From NCBI RefSeq assembly GCF_001277295.1, contig NZ_CP011456.1, positions 806,001 through 870,000 of the forward strand: 64,000 nucleotides of DNA, read 5' to 3'. Shown piece by piece: positions 25,595 through 34,374 of the stretch. Under the pieces are notes generated by a model. That model was not told the DNA's origin, did not search any database, and saw nothing but the letters and a program-made list of their open reading frames with translations. The first letter of the stretch is position 1. Each line of letters starts with the position of its first letter. The DNA is from Anabaena sp. WA102. GTDB taxonomy: Bacteria > Cyanobacteriota > Cyanobacteriia > Cyanobacteriales > Nostocaceae. The translations under genes were made by a program, and so were the position numbers.

Positions 25595-26902
25595 CGGGTG
25601 ACAAGGCGGTTGAAGATGAGATGTGGCAATAATTTGAGAAAATAAGGGAGTAAAAAAATAGGGACAAAGAAGCCCCCGAAGCAAAAAATGTTACCACAAT
25701 CATATCAAACAATTTTCCGAAAGCATTTGAGTGAACAGCAGTATTTGACACTAGAGATATTGTTGTTATTAATACAGGCTCATCGCCAAGTAAAACTGTC
25801 AAAATTGGCCAGCTTGTTTCCCCAACCAATTAAATATGAAAGCAGGAAACGTAATCTACAAAGATTTTTAGGAATAGGTAAACTCTGCGTAAAATTATTA
25901 TGGTTTCCATTGATAAAATATTGGATTAGACAATCGTTAACACCAAAACAACTGAATCGAGAACAGCGCCGTTATTTTCATAAAAAACAGTATCAAAAAT
26001 ATGGTTATTGGATGGTAGCACTGGATAGAACACAGTGGAAGGGGCGAAATATATTTATGGTGACATTGGTATGGGGTACTCATGCCCTACCACTATATTG
26101 GGAAACATTAAATCATGTCGGAAATAGTAATTTACAAACACAGAAAAGATTAATAAAGACAGCAATAAAGTTGTTAAAAAAATGTCGAATTGTGGTGTTA
26201 GCAGACAGAGAATTTCATAGTCCAAAACTGGCTAAATGGCTTGATGAGCAAGGAGTTTACTTCGCTTTACGCCAGAAGAAAAACCTTTATTTTCAAGAAA
26301 AACCTGAACAAGAATATCAAGTTCTTAAAAATCAAGGATTTAAGCCAGGAATGTCGAGATTTTATGAAAAAGTTAAATGTGGTAAAGGGGATGAATTAGG
26401 CTTATTTAATATCGCTGTTTATTGGAAGAGAAAATATCGGAACTCTGGACCAAAAGAACCTTGGTATATCTTGACGAATCTACCAACTCTCCAACAAACT
26501 TTATGCCTCTATAGATGTCGATGGGGAATTGAGCAATTCTTTAAGGATTGTAAAACTGGTGGTTATAATTTAGAGGATACTAAAGTAAATGAAACTCGCT
26601 TTTTAGCTTTAGTATTATTGATTGTCATTGCTTATAGTTTAGCCACTATGCACGGTCAACGGATGAAAAAATTAGGTATAGAGACTTATGCCGGACGTAT
26701 TCAACAACATCAGGACAAGTACCCACGTCAAAGTGATTTTAGCTTTGCTCTCTACGGACAACTATGGATTTATGGTATGGAATTATGGGCTGATTTAGCT
26801 CTGAATTTAATCAATCTCAAGCCTCATAAACGCCTCTTTTTTCAACGGGGCTTTCAGGCTCTATCCCTTATGAAACAAGCTCTTTAGCCGCCTTGTCACC
26901 CG
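25595..26902 (+). mobile_element. Complete IS4-type insertion sequence
   Basis: A 1,308-bp element with 15-bp perfect inverted ends CGGGTGACAAGGCGG and TTAA on each side (25591-25594 and 26903-26906). It contains one intact transposase gene. A 4-bp TA-rich duplication fits the IS701-like side of the IS4 superfamily. Since host frame is exactly restored on removal, insertion is recent. Confidence 0.92.
25688..26887 (+). CDS. IS4-family DDE transposase
   Basis: A 399-residue RNase H-fold transposase. The catalytic triad is visible as Asp113 (VALDRTQWKG), Asp173 (VVLADREFHS) and Glu282 within YRCRWGIEQFFKDCK, which fits the Y-(2)-R-(3)-E-(6)-K signature of IS4 (Tyr275, Arg278, Glu282, Lys289). 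The ORF is uninterrupted, so the element may be active. Confidence 0.93.
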   Translation: MLPQSYQTIFRKHLSEQQYLTLEILLLLIQAHRQVKLSKLASLFPQPIKYESRKRNLQRFLGIGKLCVKLLWFPLIKYWIRQSLTPKQLNREQRRYFHKKQYQKYGYWMVALDRTQWKGRNIFMVTLVWGTHALPLYWETLNHVGNSNLQTQKRLIKTAIKLLKKCRIVVLADREFHSPKLAKWLDEQGVYFALRQKKNLYFQEKPEQEYQVLKNQGFKPGMSRFYEKVKCGKGDELGLFNIAVYWKRKYRNSGPKEPWYILTNLPTLQQTLCLYRCRWGIEQFFKDCKTGGYNLEDTKVNETRFLALVLLIVIAYSLATMHGQRMKKLGIETYAGRIQQHQDKYPRQSDFSFALYGQLWIYGMELWADLALNLINLKPHKRLFFQRGFQALSLMKQAL

Positions 26903-27300
26903 TTAAGCAAATTATATGAAGGTAATTTAATTTATTTAAAAAGTATTAGTATCCTAATCAATAAAAATTATGATGATCAAGTTGCTGATTTTTTAGCTGA
27001 AAATACTTTACATATTACCAATCAAATGCAGTCTCATTTTCAAGAGACATTTCACCACCTATCACCCCAAGAACAAGAAATAGTATTAGAACTAAGTAAA
27101 TTTGAAAACCCTATTTCCAGAGAAGAATTAAGACAAAGTTTAAATTTATCCTCAGTTGATTTTAATAATGGGTTACAATCCTTACAACAACGGTATTTAA
27201 TCACGAAAATCAAGGAAGATAAGATTCTGTTTAAATTATCTCCAGTTTTTCAAGAATATGTGAGAACTTGTTGTTAATACGAAAATGTTAGCATCATAGG

Positions 27301-27490
27301 GAGAGCGATCGCATTACTGTGATGGCACAACAACTCACTAAAATGGGGGCAAAAATCAGCGAATTACCCGACGGAATGGAAATCACCGGTGGTACTCCCC
27401 TAGTTGGTGCAGAAGTAGATAGCCATACAGATCATCGCATTGCCATGAGTTTAGCGATCGCTGCCCTTAACGCCATTGGTACAACCACCA
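27301..27490 (+). pseudogene. Duplicated fragment of aroA
   Basis: 190 bases aligned without gaps to aroA bases 21804-21993, with six differences. Five are silent in the aroA frame and one changes Asn to Thr. The fragment has no start of its own, breaks off after ACAACCACCA and is followed by the tRNA gene. It marks the right edge of the accessory segment. Confidence 0.93.
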
Positions 27491-27511
27491 AAGTATTAAT
27501 TATAATTTGCA

Positions 27512-27584
27512 TGGAGCTAAGCGGATTCGAACCGCTGACCCCCTCAATGCCATTGAGGTGCGCTACCAACTGCGCTATAACCCC
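27512..27584 (-). tRNA. tRNA-Ala(GGC)
   Basis: A 73-base cloverleaf on the minus strand: acceptor GGGGTTA/TAGCTCC, D-arm GCGCAGTTGGTAGCGC, anticodon arm CCTCA-ATGGCAT-TGAGG with GGC at positions 34-36, and T-loop GGTTCGAATCC. No CCA is encoded. A tRNA next to the aroA fragment is typical of island edges. Confidence 0.95.
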
Positions 27585-27772
27585 GAAATCCTAATTCAGT
27601 AAGCAAAAAGGCTTATTGGTTAGTTTTTTTAGTTGTCTCTTTTGTGATTATATGTCAATCTATGTCAATTCAGTCAAGAGAGTTATGTTAAGAAATATTA
27701 AGCAGTGAATCAGACAAATCTTCTCACAATAGGGTAGGCACGGGGGCGCTACCCCTAAGATAATCGCTATAT

Positions 27773-28792
27773 TTACCCTTTACCAAACACAGTGGTTAGA
27801 GAACGGGCAATATTTTTCGGTTGCATTGCATCCATCGCTGCTGTTGGTTCATAACCACAATGCACCATACAATCAGCACATTTAGGATTACCACTAGCGC
27901 CACCGTATTGACTCCAATCAGTCTTATCTAACAACTCCTGAAAGGTTGTATAGTAACCTTCATTCAATAGATAACAAGGTTTTTGCCAACCTAAAACACT
28001 ATAACTAGGACTACCCCAAGGGGTGCATTCATAGTCTTTTTCACCAATGAGAAAATCTAAGAATAAAGGGTTGTGATTAAAGTTCCAGTTCTTTTTTCCA
28101 GATGTGTAAGGTGAGAGAATTTCTCTAAATAAAGCGCGGGTTTGTTCTTTTTGCAGAAAATGATCTTGATCTGGTGCCCATTCGTAACTGTAACCAGGAG
28201 AGATCATCATCCCGTCAGTACCCAAGGTTTCCAGAAAATCGAAAAACCCCTGCATTTCTTGGATATCGCAACCTTCAAAAATGGTCGTGTTAGTAGCGAC
28301 ACGAAACCCTTTAGCTTTAGCGGCGCGAATTGCTTGGACAGCAGTATCGAAAACGCCTTTTCTGTCTACACATTTATCATGCCATTCTCGCATTCCATCT
28401 AAATGGATGCTAAAGGTTAGATAGGGAGAAGGTTTAAATTTATCGAGACTCTTTTCTAGTAATAAACCATTAGTACACAAGTAAATATATTTCTTGCGTT
28501 TAATTAAACCTTCAACAATTTCACCTATTTGGGGATGCAGGAGGGGTTCGCCACCGGGAATAGAAACAACCGGTGCGCCGCATTCTTCCACAGCCGCAAA
28601 ACACTGTTCTGGAGTAAGATTTTGCTTGAGGATCTCTACTGGATGCTGGATTTTACCGCAACCAGTACAAGCTAGGTTACACCGGAATAGGGGTTCTAAC
28701 ATCAATACGAGGGGGAAGCGTTTCCGCCCTAATAAGCGTTGTGTAACTAAATATTTACCTATATCTATTGCTTGTTGTAAATTAATTGCCAT
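27773..28792 (-). CDS. hpnH: Adenosyl-hopene transferase HpnH
   Basis: A radical SAM enzyme that joins the 5'-deoxyadenosyl group to diploptene, the first step of C35 hopanoid side-chain synthesis. From the ATG at 28792 (GAGGAG site) the protein has 339 residues. FRCNLACTGCGK holds the CxxxCxxC cluster motif and SIPGGEPLLHPQI the SAM-binding GGE. A heptamer array lies between it and the upstream hpnA gene. Both are on the minus strand and form a hopanoid unit; the squalene-hopene cyclase is not in view. Confidence 0.93.
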   Translation of the reverse strand: MAINLQQAIDIGKYLVTQRLLGRKRFPLVLMLEPLFRCNLACTGCGKIQHPVEILKQNLTPEQCFAAVEECGAPVVSIPGGEPLLHPQIGEIVEGLIKRKKYIYLCTNGLLLEKSLDKFKPSPYLTFSIHLDGMREWHDKCVDRKGVFDTAVQAIRAAKAKGFRVATNTTIFEGCDIQEMQGFFDFLETLGTDGMMISPGYSYEWAPDQDHFLQKEQTRALFREILSPYTSGKKNWNFNHNPLFLDFLIGEKDYECTPWGSPSYSVLGWQKPCYLLNEGYYTTFQELLDKTDWSQYGGASGNPKCADCMVHCGYEPTAAMDAMQPKNIARSLTTVFGKG

Positions 28793-28811
28793 GAAACTAA
28801 CACTCCTCAAT

Positions 28812-28880
28812 TTGGTCATTGGTCATTGGTCATTGGTCATTGGTCATTGGTCATTGGTCATTAGTCATTGGTCATTGGTA
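28812..28880. repeat. Heptamer array (GGTCATT)
   Basis: About nine units of GGTCATT between hpnA and hpnH, next to a few CCTGTAA units. It lies in the 5' leader of hpnH. Confidence 0.92.
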
Positions 28881-28912
28881 ATTAATTTCTGTAACCTGTA
28901 ACCTGTAACCTG

Positions 28913-29899
28913 TCACCTATTCACATAACCATTAGACACAAACCAATCTACAGCATCCTTGAGGGCTACATTCAGGGGTGACTGAGGTAAACCTAATTCG
29001 CGGATAGCCTTAGAAGCATCATAATACATTGGTTGCTGTGCCATGCGGACTCCATCTATGGGAACTGTGGGAGTTTTTCCTAGTGGTGCGAGGATTTTTT
29101 CTTCTACCCAAGCTACTGTAAGGGGTATCCAAGCTGGGATGGATGTTTGTGGTGCTGGTAAATTGGTGATTTGGGAGAGTTGTTCTAGGAGTTGTTTAAG
29201 GCTAAGATTTTGATGACCGAGAATATAGCGATCGCCTGATTTGCCTTTTTGTAAAGCTAATAGGTGTCCCTTGGCTACATCGCGCACATCAATAAAATTT
29301 AACCCCGTATCCACATAAGCGGGCATTTCTCTCCGCAAAAACCGCAGAATAATCTCCCCCGTAGGCGTAGGTTTAATATCTAAGGGTCCAATGGGACTGC
29401 TAGGATTAACGATCACAATATCTTGACCTTGGTTCACCGCAGATATTGCCACTTGTTCAGCTAGGAATTTAGATTTTTTATAATCCCCCACTAATTTTTC
29501 TACGGGACTTTGGTAATTTTCATCTACAACCTGTCCCAATTTACCCACACCAATAGCGGCAACGGAACTAGTATAAACTGTACGTTCAATTCCCGCTTTT
29601 TGGGCTGCGGCTAAAATATTGCGCGTTCCTTCTACATTGTTAATATAAAGCAAGTCTCGGTCTTTTTGCCACAGGGAATAATGGGCGGCGACATGAAACA
29701 GATATTCACAACCCTGCATCTGTTCCCAGATATTCGGGTTATTCAAATCACCTTTGACAATATCTACAGCCAAACCCTGTAAATTACTCAGGTTACTATG
29801 AGGACGTACCAAGGCTGTCACTTGGTATCCTTCCTGTAAAAGCGATCGCACCACATGAGAACCAATAAACCCCGTACCACCAGTTACAAATACTCGCAT
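28913..29899 (-). CDS. hpnA: Hopanoid-associated sugar epimerase HpnA
   Basis: An extended short-chain dehydrogenase of 328 residues: NAD(P)-binding GGTGFIGSHVV at the start, YxxxK as YKKSK near residue 140, and TNLPAPQTSIPAWIP typical of HpnA. It is thought to prepare or modify the side chain sugar of hopanoids. Upstream of hpnH on the same strand. Confidence 0.9.
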   Translation of the reverse strand: MRVFVTGGTGFIGSHVVRSLLQEGYQVTALVRPHSNLSNLQGLAVDIVKGDLNNPNIWEQMQGCEYLFHVAAHYSLWQKDRDLLYINNVEGTRNILAAAQKAGIERTVYTSSVAAIGVGKLGQVVDENYQSPVEKLVGDYKKSKFLAEQVAISAVNQGQDIVIVNPSSPIGPLDIKPTPTGEIILRFLRREMPAYVDTGLNFIDVRDVAKGHLLALQKGKSGDRYILGHQNLSLKQLLEQLSQITNLPAPQTSIPAWIPLTVAWVEEKILAPLGKTPTVPIDGVRMAQQPMYYDASKAIRELGLPQSPLNVALKDAVDWFVSNGYVNR

Positions 29900-30334
29900 T
29901 CCATCACCCCAAATTTTCTGAATATTTCATTATTGTCTGATAGCGTAGCGTGGCGTAAGCCATATCAGGATTTACAGGATGTAGCAAATAACCGAGTTAG
30001 TTTCTCTCATAGATAAGTTTTAATTATGAATTTCTAAATTTTTAATAAGTTTTTCAAAAAATTTTTTTATTTGAGAGGTTGCGATCGCTGCCGGCGTGGT
30101 ATTATAGATATATGAATATAATGGAACATAAGCAAAATTTTTATTAAGGCACACATTCCCATTATAAAAATATCATATTTGGCGGGAAAAGTCAACGGGG
30201 TTGAACCCCAAAAAACGAATTTTTTTCAAAATTTAATTTTTTTTAATTTTTTGATGTCCTGAGAAATTGAAGAGACTAAAATCCTGTAAATCAGATCCCC
30301 GACTTCTTGAAGAAGTCGAGGATCTTGATCCTCT
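29900..30334. other. Intergenic region with repeat remnants
   Basis: No convincing ORF. It holds a TAGCGTAGCGTGGCGTAAGCC motif seen widely in cyanobacteria, a GGATTTACAGGATGTAGC string that recurs at 31741-31774, a HIP1 site, and an AT-rich tract. The palindrome at 30293-30325 closes it. Confidence 0.5.
30293..30325. terminator. Palindromic terminator, repeat copy 3
   Basis: AGATCCCCGACTTCTT...AAGAAGTCGAGGATCT, one mismatch from perfect, just downstream of the decayed methyltransferase gene. Confidence 0.6.
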
Positions 30335-31708
30335 CTATATTTCCACATATTGCCAGCGTTTGGTTGCTCCTGTTTCTCGACAGATTAAAATCCCAAACCA
30401 TTCTAATCTTTCTACATTTTCAGCAATGGCATTTTTGTATTTTCCACCATTTTTGAATTGAGCAGCAATTTGATCCACAGTCCAGTCGCTGGTATTGGTG
30501 CGGAGTAAGTCGCGGATAGCTGCAAGTTGCTCTTTTGGTTGTTTGGGAAAAGTTTTTTGTTCGGTGGGAATAATCACAGTTTCTTCTGTTTCCATGACTT
30601 CCGTTAGCACTTGTTGAGTAACTTCATTTGGTGCTAACTTAGATGCTGATACCACATCTACACCAACGCTTAAATCTACATTAATAAATCCTTTAGATAT
30701 AGCTAAATCAACAATAGTTACACCATCATCACTTTCCACTTCTTTAACTACTTTTGCTAAAATTCCTTCATGTTTTCCAGATTTTACTACAGTCATCGCA
30801 ATTCTAACTGCTTCACCATCTGTAGTATCTATCCAAGGATGATCTGGAATTGCAAATGAAAGGGATAGTGAATTATTACCTACTAGATGCTTAACTAAAA
30901 CTTTTCTATTAAATGTTTGAGTAATACTATTAGTTGTAATTAAACCAAAACTTTCTAATTTATCTTCAACAACTAATTTAGCTGAATGATACCACCAATA
31001 CATGACAAAATCAACTGTATCTGGTATGTCTTGATAAACTTTTCGTTGCGCTTCAACGTAACCATCACCTAATCTATCTCTCATCCTCTTATTACCAATA
31101 AAAGGAGGATTAGAAACAATATAATCTGCATCTGGCCATTGAGCAGGACGAGGATTAAGATAACGATAAATAGGAATTTGATCTTGGTGTGTAATGCGCT
31201 CCTAAACTTTTACGTTCTTTACTATCTAAAGCTCGTTCTAATAAAGTCCCAAAAATCGCCGGTTCTACCTCTGTCCAATCTTTGTTTGCGGCTTCATATA
31301 GCACTTCTAACTGTTCTTTAGGTAAATCAAAAGCTGTCGCATCTTTAAAAAAGCTGCCATTAAATTGGGGAATTTCATCAAAGTTAAATTCTCCCCCAGT
31401 ATTCATGACTCTCGTTTAGCTGTCCCCCGTTTAGCTGCATTTCCCCCTTGTTTAGCTTCAATTAAAAAATGTCCTTCTTTATAGAAGTCCGCAAAGTTTG
31501 TAGTAACTCCATCTTTGTTAAATATTTTGATGTCTTTATCAAAACAATAAGGATCATTTGCCATACTACCTTTAGGTAATGGACGTTCTACCGCCAAAGC
31601 ATCACAAAGTTCTAAAAAGAAACCCTGGTAATTTGCTCTTTCGTTACCCTGCGAACCTTTCCACTTTTTGAGGAATATTTCTACTCGTTGACGATCTTCA
31701 CTTTTCAT
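30335..31708 (-). pseudogene. Decayed type IIG-like restriction-modification enzyme
   Basis: Three pieces of one large DNA methyltransferase/nuclease lie in order on the minus strand. Piece 1 (31708-31403) ends HFLIEAKQGGNAAKRGTAKRE. Piece 2 (31406-31155) has FNFDEIPQFNGSFF and GTLLERALDSKERKSLGAHYTP. Piece 3 (from about 31180) has QWPDADYIVSNPPFIGNKRM with the NPPF catalytic motif and continues to 30335. Relative to full-length relatives of about 900-1000 residues, two internal deletions remove the segment after the N-terminal nuclease motif and the SAM-binding region after GAHYTP, with frame changes at both joints. Not functional. Confidence 0.82.
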
Positions 31709-31837
31709 GGCAATCTAGAATATTAATTATTGTCAGAATCAGGATTTACAGGATTAAAGGATTTACAGGATGTAGCAAAAAAATAATGCTGCCAAAATCT
31801 GTTAATCTAGCTTTGTCCAGAATTAGCAAAATAGTCA

Positions 31838-32491
31838 ATGGAAATTAGCAACTTATTCAAAGCTGGTGGCGTAGTGATGTGGCCACTGCTATTTTTTTCG
31901 GTTTTAGGAATCACTCTGATTCTGGAACGGATTACCTTTTGGATAGGAATTAGTGGTCGTCAGAATCGCATAGTCAAGCAGGTGTTAAGTGTTTATCGTC
32001 AAGGTGATGTAGTTACATCTTTAAATATCTTACATAAAAATGCTGATTTACCGATCGCCCGCATTTTTTTAGCGGCTTTAGAATTGGAAGAAGCCAACCC
32101 AGAAGAATTTCGCTTGGCCTTGGAAAGTGAGGCCCAGGCGGAAATCCCCTTATTAAAAAGGTTTCAAAACATTTTTGATACAATTATTGGTTTAGCGCCC
32201 TTACTAGGATTACTAGGGACTGTTTTAGGGTTAATTACTTCCTTTGCATCGTTAGATATTGGTGATGTGGGTGGGACAAAAACCGCTGGTGTTACCGCTG
32301 GGATTAGTGAAGCTTTGGTATCCACAGCAGCAGGGTTAGTTGTAGCTATTATTACTTTATTTTTTGCAAATAGTTTTCGCGGTCTGTATTTGCGGCAAAT
32401 TGCTTGGATTCAAGAATATGGTGGTCAACTAGAATTACTGTATCGTCGTCATTATGAAAGAGGGGATAAATCCTATGCGTCTACAAGATGA
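31838..32491 (+). CDS. exbB: MotA/TolQ/ExbB proton channel family protein
   Basis: A 217-residue inner-membrane protein with three helices (about 12-33, 115-137, 160-182) and the family core LAPLLGLLGTVLGLITSF. With ExbD it uses the proton gradient to energise TonB-dependent outer membrane uptake. The exbD start lies inside its 3' end. No tonB gene is nearby. Confidence 0.9.
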   Translation: MEISNLFKAGGVVMWPLLFFSVLGITLILERITFWIGISGRQNRIVKQVLSVYRQGDVVTSLNILHKNADLPIARIFLAALELEEANPEEFRLALESEAQAEIPLLKRFQNIFDTIIGLAPLLGLLGTVLGLITSFASLDIGDVGGTKTAGVTAGISEALVSTAAGLVVAIITLFFANSFRGLYLRQIAWIQEYGGQLELLYRRHYERGDKSYASTR

Positions 32492-32879
32492 ACCTGATGT
32501 ACCAGCCCAGATTAATATTGTGCCGATGATTGATGTCATCTTTGCTATTTTGACATTTTTTATTATGTCCACTTTATTTTTAAATCGTTCTGAAGGTTTA
32601 CCAGTTAATTTACCTAAAGCAGCCACAGCCAAAGCCCAATCATCAGCCGCACCAATTACCGTCACCATAGATTCAGCAGGGGATCTGAATTTAAATCGCC
32701 AGCCAGTCACTCTTGAGACTTTACCAGTAAAAGTACAGGAGTTGATGGGCAAAAATACGGAAGTGGTAGTTATTATCAATGCTGATCAAAGTGCTACTCA
32801 CGGTCAGGTGGTGATGGTTATGGATCGGGTGCGGCAGGTAAAAGGGGCAAAATTAGCGATCGCCACCCAAACACCTTAA
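32475..32879 (+). CDS. exbD: ExbD/TolR family biopolymer transport protein
   Basis: A 134-residue protein with one N-terminal membrane helix (INIVPMIDVIFAILTFFIMS, including the conserved Asp) and a periplasmic domain. The ATG at 32475 follows an AGAGGGG site inside exbB; an earlier in-frame ATG at 32454 is less likely. Overlap of 17 bases with exbB suggests translational coupling. Confidence 0.88.
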   Translation: MRLQDEPDVPAQINIVPMIDVIFAILTFFIMSTLFLNRSEGLPVNLPKAATAKAQSSAAPITVTIDSAGDLNLNRQPVTLETLPVKVQELMGKNTEVVVIINADQSATHGQVVMVMDRVRQVKGAKLAIATQTP

Positions 32880-33090
32880 TATGTCTCACGCAAAGGCGCA
32901 AAGGCGCAAAGAATCAAGATTAGCAGGATTAATTAGGGTTTGCACCAAAAAGTTATCTGTGAGGGCTAGAAGTTCAGAAGAATGAAGAATGAAGAATGAA
33001 GAATGAAGAATGAAATTTCTCCCCAACTCCCCCAACTTCCCCAACTTCCCCTACTTCCCCAACTTCCCCAACTTCCCCAACTCCCCTGCC
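32880..33090. repeat. Short tandem repeats between exbD and lpxD
   Basis: Contains TCTCACGCAAAGGCGCAAAG (dispersed motif), then GAAGAATG octamers (about 32977-33013), then nonamers AACTTCCCC (about 33020-33085). The two genes converge on it. Confidence 0.85.
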
Positions 33091-33092
33091 CC

Positions 33093-34118
33093 CTACCCCC
33101 TCTTTTGTAATTTTTTGAGATTTTGATAAATTTCTGGCAAGCGGCGATAAATTGCTGATGCTCTGAGGTAGAGTTTGTGCGGTATGGCTGGACTACCTGA
33201 GACAATTTCTCCCGGTGCAACATCCTTGAGAATACCAGTTTGAGCGGAAGCCATTGCCCCATCTCCAATTTTAGCCTGATTGGCAATTCCCACTTGTCCA
33301 GCTAAAATTACTCGATTTCCAATCTTTACGCCTCCAGCCATGCCTGTTTGACCTGCTATGGCGCAACCAGAGCCTATTTGACTGCCATGCCCTATCTGCA
33401 CTAAGTTATCAATTTTGGTGTTTTTACCAATTCTTGTTTCTCCGACTGCGGGACGGTCTATGGCTGTGTTACAACCTACTTCTACTCCATCTTCTAAAAC
33501 GGTGTAACCCGATTGTTCCATTTTCAACCAACCTGTCCGAATAGGGACAAAGCCAAAGCCTTCTGCACCAATCACAGCACCGCTATGAATAACGCAATCT
33601 GCACCGATTTGGGTGCGTTCGTGGATGGTACAGTTAGCGTGTAGGGTGATGCGATCGCCTATTTTTACTTCTGGATAAATAACGACGTTAGGATGAATAA
33701 TGGCATGATTGCCAATTTCTACATCATGAGAAATAACAACATGAGCGCCAATATACACATCATCACCAATTTTGGCGCTGGGGTGAATCACGGCACTAGG
33801 ATGAATTTCGGGAGTAGGACGGTAAGGTTGATAAAATAGGGCGATCGCTTTCGCAAATACCAGTCTGGGTTGAGTTGTTGATAACCAAGCTAGACCCTTT
33901 TCTCCGGCTTGATTCTGCAATTTTTCATCGGGGGGCAAAATTACAGCGCTCGCACCAGTAGAATTGAGCAATGCGGAAAATTCAGCTCCTTCTACATAGC
34001 TGAGAGTCCCAGATATTGCTTCATCTATGGCTGCAACTCCAGTAATTTCTAAATCAATGTTAGGGCTACTTTCGGTAATATAATCACCAAGTTGATTGAG
34101 AATTTCACTAAATTTCAT
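33093..34118 (-). CDS. lpxD: UDP-3-O-acylglucosamine N-acyltransferase
   Basis: Third step of lipid A synthesis: N-acylation of UDP-3-O-acyl-glucosamine. The 341-residue protein has the N-terminal uridine-binding domain (SGTLSYVEGAEFSALL) and a long left-handed beta helix of hexapeptide repeats (HPSAVIHPSAKIGDDVYIGA, NTKIDNLVQIGHGSQIG). Its 5' leader, 24 bases before the ATG, is a long GCAAGAG array. Confidence 0.93.
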   Translation of the reverse strand: MKFSEILNQLGDYITESSPNIDLEITGVAAIDEAISGTLSYVEGAEFSALLNSTGASAVILPPDEKLQNQAGEKGLAWLSTTQPRLVFAKAIALFYQPYRPTPEIHPSAVIHPSAKIGDDVYIGAHVVISHDVEIGNHAIIHPNVVIYPEVKIGDRITLHANCTIHERTQIGADCVIHSGAVIGAEGFGFVPIRTGWLKMEQSGYTVLEDGVEVGCNTAIDRPAVGETRIGKNTKIDNLVQIGHGSQIGSGCAIAGQTGMAGGVKIGNRVILAGQVGIANQAKIGDGAMASAQTGILKDVAPGEIVSGSPAIPHKLYLRASAIYRRLPEIYQNLKKLQKRG

Positions 34119-34141
34119 ACTGATTTACAAAAGAAGGGAAT

Positions 34142-34262
34142 AGGCAAGAGGCAAGAGGCAAGAGGCAAGAGGCAAGAGGCAAGAGGCAAGAGGCAAGAGG
34201 CAAGAGGCAAGAGGCAAGAGGCAAGAGGCAAGAGGCAAGAGGCAAGAGGCAAGAGGCAAGAG
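34142..34262. repeat. Heptamer array (GGCAAGA), about 17 copies
   Basis: Perfect tandem GGCAAGA units ahead of lpxD. The same heptamer is the variable part inside the family A miniature elements (for example 56570-56640). Confidence 0.95.
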
Positions 34263-34374
34263 GGAACTTAAGAAGAGTTTGATGGTTTATTTTCTAACTT
34301 CACTAAAACGATTTATAGATTTTTGTTATGCCTATATCACGCTACGCAAAGGCGCAAAGGCGCAAAGGAAGAAA

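Larger units (their letters stand above)
24616..27277 (+). pseudogene. NB-ARC (STAND) ATPase with vMAP-type N-terminal HTH, split by an IS
   Basis: Residues about 1-85 resemble the HTH found at the N-terminus of vWA-MoxR-associated and NB-ARC/WD40 proteins (LDDLQKTVITGVYEGKTYET, GRKLWQILSESLGEDV). An NB-ARC domain follows, with Walker A GLSGIGKTT (about 159-167) and Walker B CLIILDDL (about 229-236). A complete IS interrupts codon LYL at 25591. Removing 1,312 bases (IS plus TTAA) restores an open frame of 449 residues ending at 27277, including FHHLSPQEQEIVLELSKFEN and a winged helix. No effector domain such as WD40 follows the C-terminus. STAND proteins of this kind are signal-sensing ATPases, some in phage defence; that role is inferred here. 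Confidence 0.85.

Noticed and set aside
27319..27594. 91-codon ORF after the island
   Set aside because: It joins the aroA fragment to antisense tRNA-Ala sequence; no start context and no function expected.
34142..34262. Possible CRISPR array
   Set aside because: Units are 7 bases in perfect tandem with no spacers. The other arrays in the window are likewise short tandem repeats.
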